DNA of 64,000 nt from a virus. This document shows positions 1 through 7,934 of this stretch, one piece after another (positions within the stretch are counted from its first letter, which is position 1; every line of letters begins with the position of its first letter). The stretch is taken from the IMG/VR virus record IMGVR_UViG_3300038462_000040, positions 1-64,000 of that record; one strand, 5' to 3'. The position numbers and the translations under genes are program-made. Below the pieces are notes generated by a model, which did no database searches, was not told where the DNA came from, and was given only the letters and a program-made list of their open reading frames with translations.

Positions 1-337
1 CCTCATTTCCAGATGAAATAAAGTCTAATTTAAATTCCATTTTATAATTACCTGCTTTTCTTGTATCTCTTAACTTAAACCTATATGTTAATGTATATTT
101 TTCTTCTGCAGGAAAATCTGGTCTATCATTATTAACAACAAGATTTGCTGGTGCGTTAGCAATTCGATATAATCCATTTTCATCAATCATTGATACAGTA
201 ACTGCAACATTTTCTAACATATCTGCAGTAATATCATATTGTTCTAATGTATGTTGAATTAATGGATATTTTAATTCAGGAAGTGTGCTATCTTTCTTAA
301 TAAAAAAATTATTAATATTAAATGTTGAATAGTCCAT
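1..337 (-). CDS. Partial virion-region protein, N-terminal 112 residues
   Basis: The reading frame is open from an ATG at 337 to the window edge, so only the N-terminus (starting MDYSTFNINNFF) is present and the stop lies outside. The visible part contains regularly alternating beta-strand-like segments (NVAVTVSMIDENG, YTLTYRFKLRD, YKMEFKLDF), which suggests an immunoglobulin-like or other beta-sandwich fold. It lies next to the holin-like and fibre genes and is read in the same direction, so a baseplate or fibre-associated role is plausible. No family was recognised. Confidence 0.7.
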   Translation of the reverse strand, partial: MDYSTFNINNFFIKKDSTLPELKYPLIQHTLEQYDITADMLENVAVTVSMIDENGLYRIANAPANLVVNNDRPDFPAEEKYTLTYRFKLRDTRKAGNYKMEFKLDFISSGNE

Positions 338-339
338 TT

Positions 340-651
340 TTATTTATCAGTTTTAGTACTACTATCAGTATTGTCTATATTATTTATTTTATTATCTATC
401 AACTTACCGTCATTTTCAATTGTTTTCGCTTTGTTTTTACCATAAATAACACTACCTAAAAATAATGAATTAGCACCAATTACTGCTGCAATTTCAACTC
501 CAGTATATTTAATAATATGAATTGCGAACTTTATATCTATAGTAAGTAATCCAGTTAATGTAGTTAATGCAGTTAATATAAATATTAATCTCATACTACT
601 TTCAGAACCACTACCTCTAAAAAAATTTGCAATAAAATTAGTTAATTTCAT
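340..651 (-). CDS. Small two-helix membrane protein, holin-like
   Basis: A 103-residue protein with a short amphipathic N-terminus, a hydrophobic segment at about residues 20-40, a second at about 50-70 and a charged, Asn/Asp/Lys-rich C-terminal tail. This layout (two membrane segments, charged cytoplasmic tail, about 100 residues) is typical of phage holins and of small phage membrane proteins near lysis or tail genes. No endolysin gene is next to it in this window, so the holin call is inference. A clear AGTATTTATA motif 15 bases upstream of the start suggests late expression. Confidence 0.5.
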   Translation of the reverse strand: MKLTNFIANFFRGSGSESSMRLIFILTALTTLTGLLTIDIKFAIHIIKYTGVEIAAVIGANSLFLGSVIYGKNKAKTIENDGKLIDNKINNIDNTDSSTKTDK

Positions 652-666
652 GATTATATTTTTAAT

Positions 667-676
667 TATAAATACT
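667..676 (-). promoter_or_regulatory. Candidate late promoter motif AGTATTTATA
   Basis: The minus strand reads AGTATTTATA here, 15 bases upstream of the start of the holin-like gene. The same ten-base word, or the variant ending in TT, recurs at a similar distance before many genes, mostly virion genes, in this window. This fits a -10-type late promoter element. Confidence 0.55.
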
Positions 677-687
677 AATATTTTATT

Positions 688-1359
688 TTAAAAAAATGAA
701 ACTTCACAATAAGTAATAACAATTTTTCCACTTGCTCCTGTACCACCAATTGATGTTCCACCCGTATATGCTCTAATAGCACCACCACCTCCACCACCCG
801 GAGCAGTACCCGGATAACCATTTGAACTAGGTAATGTTATAGTACCATTTCCACCTGCACCACCACCAGCTACTCCTCCAGTACCACCTGAAGCCATAAT
901 TGCGTTTCCACCAGCATTTTTATTTCCAGCAGCACCGCCACCTCCACCACCTCTTGGAGCACCAAGAATACCACCCGGATAACTATTTGCACCATTTCCA
1001 CCATTATATTTTATAGTTCCTGTACCACTACTTGCTTGTCCACCTTGTGTACCTCCCGTACTATCAAGTATTACTCCTGTACCACCTTTTGCAACAACAG
1101 TAGTAACATTAAAACTACTATCACCACCATTTATACCTGCAGCACCACCACTTCCAACTATAATAGTATAACCAGAACCGGGAATAACATTAACAAAACC
1201 ACTTGAATATGCACCACCACCTGCTCCACCACCACCATATGTAATAGTTGTCTTTGTTGCACCACCACCACCAGCACCCCAACATTCAACTCTTATTTGT
1301 GTTAGATATAATGGACATGTCCAAATAAAAGTACCTGATGTATTATATGTTATAACCAT
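688..1359 (-). CDS. Glycine-rich tail adhesin
   Basis: A 223-residue protein. The first 30 residues (FIWTCP...IRVECWGAGGGG) are the hallmark start of the phage glycine-rich domain, followed by many poly-Gly patches (GGGGG, GGTGG, GAGG) up to the C-terminus. Long glycine patches in phage receptor-binding proteins can form bundled polyglycine-II helices, as in the Salmonella phage S16 gp38 tip adhesin. It lies directly downstream of the 1725-residue fibre gene, which fits a fibre-tip adhesin or fibre-associated protein. The structural role is inferred from composition and position. Confidence 0.7.
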   Translation of the reverse strand: MVITYNTSGTFIWTCPLYLTQIRVECWGAGGGGATKTTITYGGGGAGGGAYSSGFVNVIPGSGYTIIVGSGGAAGINGGDSSFNVTTVVAKGGTGVILDSTGGTQGGQASSGTGTIKYNGGNGANSYPGGILGAPRGGGGGGAAGNKNAGGNAIMASGGTGGVAGGGAGGNGTITLPSSNGYPGTAPGGGGGGAIRAYTGGTSIGGTGASGKIVITYCEVSFF

Positions 1360-1361
1360 TA

Positions 1362-4300
1362 TTATATATTTAATCCTACTAAATAACCATCATAAGTATT
1401 ACTTGATGTACTAAAGAAACCCAATACATCACGTTTACTTGCTGTTGTTGTTAATATTGGAGCAGTACCACCTGCCCATCTAATTGTACTAAACCAAGTA
1501 ACTGTACGTCCACCAACACCATCTTGTGTAATATGTACAAAAAATTTTAATCCGTTTGTTGCGTTAGATACTGCAATTGTTATATTTCCTGCTGGCATTG
1601 TAATTTGATGATTCATTACCCTTGCATCAATAGTAACAGTAGCACCTGTACCGGGTGTATAACCACTATAACTTATTAATGATATTTTATTTGTATCACT
1701 TGGATGTACATGGTCTTGTCTTGACCAATATGTTGAACTACCACTTGTTGCTGTACTATCCATTAATGGAAGTGCAGTACTACCTTGTTTGATATACCAT
1801 GCTGTTGTTGCAATACAAGTACTATTATTATTTACTGCAGGAGTAGGAGCGAATGCACTTGTTCCACCAGAAATCAATGGACTTTTTATACATGATGTAC
1901 CGCAAACAATAGGTGAACATACTCTTGTACTACCTGTTATTATTGGTGAACATATATAAGTACTTGCATTAATATTACCAGTTACAGATAAAGTACTACC
2001 ATTAAAAGTCATATTAGGTTGTGAACATATACAACTCATATTAACATATGTACCAACACCATTAGCAGTAGTACCTACCCAACAGAAAGGAACTGATGCT
2101 GCTTGATTACACCAACAACCTGTTCCATCTGCTGCCGAAGTTAAAACTTTTCCTATACCAGCACCTGTTTTTATTCTAATAACTGATGTTATCATACAAG
2201 TTGAACCTGATATAATAGCACCACTTACACATGAAGTACCACATACTATTGGAGAACATACTCTTGTTGAACCTGTTATTATAGTTCCTTTTACTGTACC
2301 TGTTGAACATAATAATGCTGTTTGAACACATGAAGTACCACATACTATTGGAGAACATACTCTTGTTGAACCTGTTATTATAGTTCCTTTTAATGTACCA
2401 CTCATTGTACCACCACTTGTAAATAATTTACTTGTATCACTTGGATGTGTATGGTCTTGTTTTGCCCATAATGTTGAAGTACCAACTGTAGCAGTACCAT
2501 CCATTAAAGGCATTGCTGTTGCACATTGACCAATATACCATGCACTATTTATTACACAATTACTATTATCATTTGTTGCTGGTGTACATACATTAACTAC
2601 ACCTGTAAATGTCACGCCACTTATATTTGCTTTTTTATTTAATATTGCATTTGTTGTTCCAGTATAACCACTTACAAATGACTTTGAAGCAAAAGTATTA
2701 GGTGCTGTTGTTCCAGTATAACCACTTACAAATGACTTTGAAGCAAAAGTATTAGGTGCTGTTATTCCAGTATAACCACTTACAAATGATTTACTTGCAT
2801 ATGTTGCAGGTGCTGTTGTACCAGTATATGTTTGATATATACTTGTATTTAATTTACTTGTTAAAGTAGTACTAAGTGTACCACTATTAACATTTACATT
2901 AAAACTATTACCTGACCAACAAATACTGTTTCCTGCAAGACTTGAACCATTTAAATTAATAACACCAGTACTATATTGTAAACCAATTCCTGCAATGGCT
3001 GAATTTACATATAAACCACTTACATCACTACATAAACTTGAATTGCTTGCTAATTTAACTGCAATATTATAGTTTCCACCTACTGATGTAACACAAATAC
3101 CATTACCACTAACAGTACCTTGGGTAGAATTGAATAATACAAATGTTAAAGGTGTAATTCCAATATAAATTGGGTTAGGTGTTGTGAGAATCCATGAAGT
3201 ATTTTTATTGGTTGCACCACTGATAACTGACATATAAGCACCTGAAACAACATCACCAAAAACTGAGCCATTAAAATCTGATGCACGACCCCAATTGGTT
3301 GTTGATGCGGTATAAACACCATTTGTAGCACCACTTGCTTGATTTTTAACTAAAACTCTCATACCTATGGTAAGTTGAACACCACCAATTATTGTTAAAC
3401 CTGAAAGTGTTACAGGACCTGTTGTTGCTACTTCAACAGCAGCATGTACTTGTAAACCTGTTGCAACTGTATCAACATATGCTCTTGAAACCAAAGAATT
3501 TGAACTGAAAGTACTACTATAATCATTATTATATTCAAAACCTCTTGGTATTGCTCTACTATCAGTAATTGTTACTTGAGTATTACTTAATTGAAAACGT
3601 ATTGCTTCTGTACCATCACTTGTCATACCTTTTATAGAAATAGTACCACCACTGCTATAAAATTCCATACCACAACCATTTTTATCATATATTTGAGCAC
3701 CACATGAACTTGCAATATTAATTCTTCTACTTTGTAAACAAAAATCTTGATTTCCACAAATTATTATTGGTGCAGTTAATATACCACCAAGGCAAATATT
3801 ATGATTATCATATTTACAAATACCATTTGTTGCGCCAGTAATTACTTTAACGATTGCTGGTTGTGTACTACCAGTATATGCATTAAAATCACATGTTTTG
3901 AATAAAGTGTTGTTATTAGTACCACCGGAATTTAATATAAAATTACATAAATTTATATTATTTAAACAAGTACTTACTGGTAATTCTGGATTTCCAGTAA
4001 ATATTGGACTTTCAAGAGATGAGAATGTTTTTCTTATTGTACTACCAGTTATAGTAAAATAAAAATTATAACCATCAAATTCAACTGCCCCCACTTCTGG
4101 ACTACTAAGTAATGAACCACTTGTAAATTTAAGTGGTGCATTTGTTATAGTACCTGCTTTCAAATGTATAACAGCAGTTGGTACTATGCCAAAACCTGTG
4201 TTTCCAACAGCAGTAATTCTTACCTTTTCAGTCGGAACTGAATTAGTTGCAGTGTTAAATAATATATCACCATTATATGAACCAAGTAAACCATTACCTG

Positions 4301-6539
4301 TATATTGTGATATAATTGAGTTTACTGTTGCACCAGTATTAGCAATACGTGCTCTGAACCAAACGTGTCCAATTTCGTCACCATTTTGTACTCCACATAC
4401 TGAACATAAAGTACCTCTCGTCTTAACAATTGCTAAACCAGTACCAATCGCATCATTTGAACTTAATTTTATTCTTAAATCAGCAGCATTAGCATTATTG
4501 GAATCCATTTCAATAAGACTCTGACTACCAACAGCAACATCAAGAAAATTTGCTTCATTGATTTGAAATTTATTTAGTCTTGTTATTACGCCACCACCAA
4601 TATTTACACGACCTAAACTATCAACATACATATGTGGAACAGTATCATTTGGTGAAGACATTATTGCAAATCTATAATTACCACCACGAGCAAAACTATT
4701 TGCAATAGGAGCAATGATTGGATTTGTTGTTGTTCTTATTCGTATCCAATATAAATAATTTTCATCTCCCGGTAAGTCAGACAAATCATCTTGAATCCAA
4801 TTTGTCATTAATGTACTATCCCATGATAATGAACCACTTTGTGTTAAATTTTTTGTACAATCTATATAATTATTATTAAAATTATTAATATCAACCCACA
4901 TACTACCTGTCCAATATTCTGTAACTAAAATAATACCTGAAGCAATATTTAACATATTTACATAGATACTATCTATTTTAACTTGTGTTCCAAAATAAAT
5001 AGCATTAACAGTAGTACCAGAATTAAATATAATAACATCACCACCTAAAGTACTACTATTTGCTTCTGCAGTTATATTATTATAAATAATAGGATTTGCA
5101 GTATAATCTAATGTTTGTTGAACATCAGTAAAACCAACAGTTGATACAACAAAAGTTCCAATTGGTAATTGTCCAAAAGCGGCAAAAATAAATGTTGTTC
5201 CTAAACCATGTCCAGTAATATTTTTAAATTGAACTGTAATACCAGCATAAATTAATGTTGCACCAGTTGTACAACCGCTACTTATTGACCAAGCACTAAA
5301 AGTTTGTCCTTGGTCAATACTTATTTTCCATCTAAAAGTATCTGTTGTACCAGTAATACTATCAATTTCAAACTCAAAAATACTTATATAATTTCGAGTA
5401 TATATTCCACCAATCGATATATCATTTGGACCACCTATTACTAATGCAGCATGACTATTCATAATATTACTTGGGCTATTGACACCAAATCTACCAGTTT
5501 CTGAAATCACTATTGGACTATTATTATCGTCAATATTATAAAGATACCAAAATTTTGCATTTTCATCTCTATAAGTTTCTGCAAGCCATTTAGCAACGCC
5601 ATTTTCTGCCCATTGAACATTTTTATCAACATCTAAAGAACCGTCTATAATAAGCGCATTAGTTTCAGTACCAATTAAATCACCAATAGTATCTATTCCA
5701 TATGCATGTACAAGACCTTTTGGTGTTATTGTTCCAAAACCAGTTAATCCACTTATTGTATTTATTGTAATAATTGGCGTTATACCATCTGCTTTATTAA
5801 TTGTAATGGCAGATACTGTGTCACCAGTTGGTCTAATTTTACTTGAAACTAAACCCCCATTAAAACTACTTTCAATATTTGTACTAGCATTAATTTCAGT
5901 AACTTGTTGCAAACCTGTTGAACCAGTATAATTATTAATTTGAGTCTTATTGTAATAATTTGTAGGTAATGTAGTACCAGTAAAGTTATTAAAATTAATT
6001 ATATTTAATTTAGTTCCAATTAATGTATTTGTTTTACCAGTATAGCTATTAATTTGTGCTTTATTATAATAAAATGTTGGTAATGTAGTACCCGTAAAGT
6101 TATTAAAAACACTGACATCTACTTTAGTATTTAAATCAGTAAGATACGCTAAAGTACCATCCGAATTTTGAATAGTTAAATTTCTAAAATTATTTGTACT
6201 AATACCTGATGTAATAAACATTACACCTTTAGCATTATCTACACTATCATATATTTGAAAATTATTTGATTTAAAATAATCAGGTGTATCACCAAGAAAT
6301 TTCCAACTACTACCATTACTAAAATAAAATCCAGATGATTTTCTATTAGCAACATAAGTGCCACTACCACTTCTAACAACATAAATTTTACCACTTGACG
6401 TACCTGCAGCAGGTAAATCTGTATATAAATTTACTTGTGGATATGTTGAACCTGTTGTTGGTGTACTTCCGCTACCACTGAAATTACCATTAAATAAAAA
6501 TATGTTTCCAGATAACAAATCTACTGTGAAAGTTGCCAT
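1362..6539 (-). CDS. Giant tail fibre protein (1725 residues)
   Basis: I place the start at MATFTVDLLSGN (6539). An upstream in-frame ATG at 6689 would overlap the small gene 6628-6876, and the AGTATTTATA motif lies 14 bases before 6539. The protein is Ser/Thr/Gly/Asn-rich. It contains a common phage fibre domain (VLVKNQASGATNGVYT ... NKNTSWILTTPNPI), a duplicated SDTSK/SDTNK plus DHTHPSDT-type segment, three tandem 18-residue repeats (FASKSFVSGYTGTTAPNT type) and four TGSTRVCSPIVCGTSC-type repeats. It is unusually cysteine-rich in the C-terminal half. It is probably the main long fibre, with the glycine-rich protein downstream as a tip candidate. Confidence 0.8.
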   Translation of the reverse strand: MATFTVDLLSGNIFLFNGNFSGSGSTPTTGSTYPQVNLYTDLPAAGTSSGKIYVVRSGSGTYVANRKSSGFYFSNGSSWKFLGDTPDYFKSNNFQIYDSVDNAKGVMFITSGISTNNFRNLTIQNSDGTLAYLTDLNTKVDVSVFNNFTGTTLPTFYYNKAQINSYTGKTNTLIGTKLNIINFNNFTGTTLPTNYYNKTQINNYTGSTGLQQVTEINASTNIESSFNGGLVSSKIRPTGDTVSAITINKADGITPIITINTISGLTGFGTITPKGLVHAYGIDTIGDLIGTETNALIIDGSLDVDKNVQWAENGVAKWLAETYRDENAKFWYLYNIDDNNSPIVISETGRFGVNSPSNIMNSHAALVIGGPNDISIGGIYTRNYISIFEFEIDSITGTTDTFRWKISIDQGQTFSAWSISSGCTTGATLIYAGITVQFKNITGHGLGTTFIFAAFGQLPIGTFVVSTVGFTDVQQTLDYTANPIIYNNITAEANSSTLGGDVIIFNSGTTVNAIYFGTQVKIDSIYVNMLNIASGIILVTEYWTGSMWVDINNFNNNYIDCTKNLTQSGSLSWDSTLMTNWIQDDLSDLPGDENYLYWIRIRTTTNPIIAPIANSFARGGNYRFAIMSSPNDTVPHMYVDSLGRVNIGGGVITRLNKFQINEANFLDVAVGSQSLIEMDSNNANAADLRIKLSSNDAIGTGLAIVKTRGTLCSVCGVQNGDEIGHVWFRARIANTGATVNSIISQYTGNGLLGSYNGDILFNTATNSVPTEKVRITAVGNTGFGIVPTAVIHLKAGTITNAPLKFTSGSLLSSPEVGAVEFDGYNFYFTITGSTIRKTFSSLESPIFTGNPELPVSTCLNNINLCNFILNSGGTNNNTLFKTCDFNAYTGSTQPAIVKVITGATNGICKYDNHNICLGGILTAPIIICGNQDFCLQSRRINIASSCGAQIYDKNGCGMEFYSSGGTISIKGMTSDGTEAIRFQLSNTQVTITDSRAIPRGFEYNNDYSSTFSSNSLVSRAYVDTVATGLQVHAAVEVATTGPVTLSGLTIIGGVQLTIGMRVLVKNQASGATNGVYTASTTNWGRASDFNGSVFGDVVSGAYMSVISGATNKNTSWILTTPNPIYIGITPLTFVLFNSTQGTVSGNGICVTSVGGNYNIAVKLASNSSLCSDVSGLYVNSAIAGIGLQYSTGVINLNGSSLAGNSICWSGNSFNVNVNSGTLSTTLTSKLNTSIYQTYTGTTAPATYASKSFVSGYTGITAPNTFASKSFVSGYTGTTAPNTFASKSFVSGYTGTTNAILNKKANISGVTFTGVVNVCTPATNDNSNCVINSAWYIGQCATAMPLMDGTATVGTSTLWAKQDHTHPSDTSKLFTSGGTMSGTLKGTIITGSTRVCSPIVCGTSCVQTALLCSTGTVKGTIITGSTRVCSPIVCGTSCVSGAIISGSTCMITSVIRIKTGAGIGKVLTSAADGTGCWCNQAASVPFCWVGTTANGVGTYVNMSCICSQPNMTFNGSTLSVTGNINASTYICSPIITGSTRVCSPIVCGTSCIKSPLISGGTSAFAPTPAVNNNSTCIATTAWYIKQGSTALPLMDSTATSGSSTYWSRQDHVHPSDTNKISLISYSGYTPGTGATVTIDARVMNHQITMPAGNITIAVSNATNGLKFFVHITQDGVGGRTVTWFSTIRWAGGTAPILTTTASKRDVLGFFSTSSNTYDGYLVGLNI
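2227..2399 (-). repeat. Direct repeat with 99-base period in fibre gene
   Basis: About 74 bases at 2227-2300 recur nearly identically at 2326-2399 (both begin ACACATGAAGTACC on the plus strand). They encode the repeated SPIVCGTSC-type fibre segment. A more diverged copy lies around 1890-1940. This points to recent in-frame duplication of fibre shaft modules. Confidence 0.8.
2653..2814 (-). repeat. Tandem 54-base repeats (three copies) in fibre gene
   Basis: The unit starting GTTGTTCCAGTATAACC on the plus strand occurs at 2653-2706 and 2707-2760, nearly identical, and a third diverged copy occupies 2761-2814. Each unit encodes 18 residues (SKSFVSGYTGTTAPNTFA type), so copy-number change keeps the frame and would lengthen or shorten the shaft. 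Confidence 0.85.
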
Positions 6540-6553
6540 TATAATATCTTTTT

Positions 6554-6563
6554 TATAAATACT
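6554..6563 (-). promoter_or_regulatory. Candidate late promoter motif AGTATTTATA
   Basis: An exact AGTATTTATA lies on the minus strand 14 bases before the chosen start of the giant fibre gene (6539). It is one reason for preferring that start over the upstream ATG at 6689. Confidence 0.55.
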
Positions 6564-6627
6564 AAATAGATTTAAATTGGCTTTTGTTTTTGCCAAAATA
6601 AAAATGATTATTGTATTATATATAATC

Positions 6628-6876
6628 TTATGCCGAATATGTGAAACCAAATCTACAATCCCAAGCAAAACCAAATTCTTGAGAACCATTTGGAAAACCT
6701 ATGCTCCATTCACTACCTGATTTACAAATTCTTTTTATTTTCCAAGTATCTTTACTTATGTCTTTACTATTTGCTGAAACACCAATATAAATTTCATTTG
6801 ATGATACTTCATCAATCAACATTGGTGATTCAATATTAGAAGGTAATTGAATGCTAAAATCTAATCCTTGTGCCAT
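6628..6876 (-). CDS. Small virion-associated protein (82 residues)
   Basis: An 82-residue protein with the pattern EIYIG(V)...TWKIKRI...(short loop)...FGFAWDCRFGFTYSA. The YIG-xxx-W-x-IK(R/K)I ... WDxRxxYxY arrangement is one I recognise from small conserved phage proteins found next to fibre and head-completion genes, usually annotated only as virion structural or hypothetical. It sits between the giant fibre and a GT9-like gene and has its own AGTATTTATA motif 13 bases upstream. Function unknown. Confidence 0.6.
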   Translation of the reverse strand: MAQGLDFSIQLPSNIESPMLIDEVSSNEIYIGVSANSKDISKDTWKIKRICKSGSEWSIGFPNGSQEFGFAWDCRFGFTYSA

Positions 6877-6889
6877 AATTTTATTTTAA

Positions 6890-6899
6890 TATAAATACT
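6890..6899 (-). promoter_or_regulatory. Candidate late promoter motif AGTATTTATA
   Basis: The minus strand reads AGTATTTATA 13 bases before the start of the 82-residue virion-associated gene. Same word and spacing as at 667 and 6554. Confidence 0.55.
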
Positions 6900-6929
6900 T
6901 GAATTGTTACAACAAAATTCAATTCTAAT

Positions 6930-7841
6930 TTACTTTTGTTTATTAACTGCTTCAATAATTTTATTTATATCTAATACATTTACCGTATCATAAGGAAACT
7001 GCTGTATCTGTCCTGCGATATCGAATTGGTCAAGATAACTAAATTTATTTAATTCTCTTACATAATTTGCACTTGGTATAACATTAATGTTTTCAGCATA
7101 ACCAAAAACTTCTGGTTTATTTCCAATCCATACAACAGTACTTTGTAAATCCAAAGCTGCTGCTACATGCTGAGCAAAACTATCGATAAATAATCTTTTA
7201 GTACTTAATGGAAATACTGCATATAATTCTCTATGTGGTAAATTAAGTTGTTCCACTCCTTGAAGAACTGGTTGTTCTGGAGATTTAATATGTAAAATCC
7301 TATATGATTTATTGAAATAATTTACAAGTTTTTGAGCAATTTCAATTGGCATATCTCTATACCAAGATTTTTTTGAATATTGTCCTTGTGGAGAACCACC
7401 ATGTGTTTGTAATAACATAATTGGTCTATTATCCGGTTTTATTTTATCTTTAGCAATTTCAATTTCTCTTGGATTTAAATATATTTTTGGTTTATATCCA
7501 TCATAAGGAATATTAAACATATCACACCAAGATTGTGTAAGATGTTTTCTTTGAAGAATATGGTCTTCACTATGATAAACTTCATGTCTGAAAATTTTAG
7601 TTGTTGGTCGAATAAAATCTGAAAAAAAGTACTGCATTTGACCAAAAGTATAAAATCTAAAAACGTCTGGATTATAAAAATAAGGTCCGTCCCATGCACA
7701 AACAACCACAATTTTATATTCAGGATATGCTTTTTTTATTGCTCTTATTAAAGCACTAGACATTATACATTTACCATGACCACCTTCAACATGTACAATT
7801 GCAAATTTATCATCATCTTTTATTTTGTCATCTATTATCAT
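6930..7841 (-). CDS. GT9-like glycosyltransferase (heptosyltransferase fold)
   Basis: A 303-residue protein of GT-B type. The N-terminal half begins FAIVHVEGGHGKCIMSSALIRAIKKAYP, a variant of the GxGDxxxxxPxLRALRxxxP start of GT9 heptosyltransferases. The C-terminal half has the donor-site pattern of the family: PIMLLQTHGG, a stretch of waiting-state residues, then FIDSFAQHVAAALDLQSTVVWIGNKPEVFGY. It is embedded among fibre genes, so it could decorate fibre or virion proteins or host surface glycan. Two related GT9-like genes occur in the glycan island (41.5 and 44.5 kb). The substrate cannot be told from sequence. Confidence 0.7.
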   Translation of the reverse strand: MIIDDKIKDDDKFAIVHVEGGHGKCIMSSALIRAIKKAYPEYKIVVVCAWDGPYFYNPDVFRFYTFGQMQYFFSDFIRPTTKIFRHEVYHSEDHILQRKHLTQSWCDMFNIPYDGYKPKIYLNPREIEIAKDKIKPDNRPIMLLQTHGGSPQGQYSKKSWYRDMPIEIAQKLVNYFNKSYRILHIKSPEQPVLQGVEQLNLPHRELYAVFPLSTKRLFIDSFAQHVAAALDLQSTVVWIGNKPEVFGYAENINVIPSANYVRELNKFSYLDQFDIAGQIQQFPYDTVNVLDINKIIEAVNKQK

Positions 7842-7885
7842 AAATTTTCTTATTTATCATACTATTATAATTTTTTATAATATTT

Positions 7886-7895
7886 TATAAATACT
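7886..7895 (-). promoter_or_regulatory. Candidate late promoter motif AGTATTTATA
   Basis: An exact AGTATTTATA lies on the minus strand 44 bases upstream of the GT9-like gene, giving a longer leader than the other copies. The leader itself is AT-rich without clear structure. Confidence 0.5.
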
Positions 7896-7934
7896 AAAAT
7901 ATTTATAAAAAGTTAATAATATTAAAAATATTTT

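Noticed and set aside
667-676. T4 late promoter TATAAATA on the plus strand driving antisense transcripts
   Set aside because: The word is always placed just upstream of minus-strand genes with consistent spacing, so the minus-strand reading AGTATTTATA is favoured. Antisense use cannot be excluded without RNA data.
688-1359. Glycine-rich protein as low-complexity non-coding artefact
   Set aside because: It has the conserved N-terminal FxWxxP...VExWGAGGGG pattern of phage glycine-rich domains and a sensible position after the fibre.
6540-6689. Longer start for the giant fibre gene
   Set aside because: The extra 50 residues overlap another gene, are not fibre-like, and run through the AGTATTTATA promoter motif.
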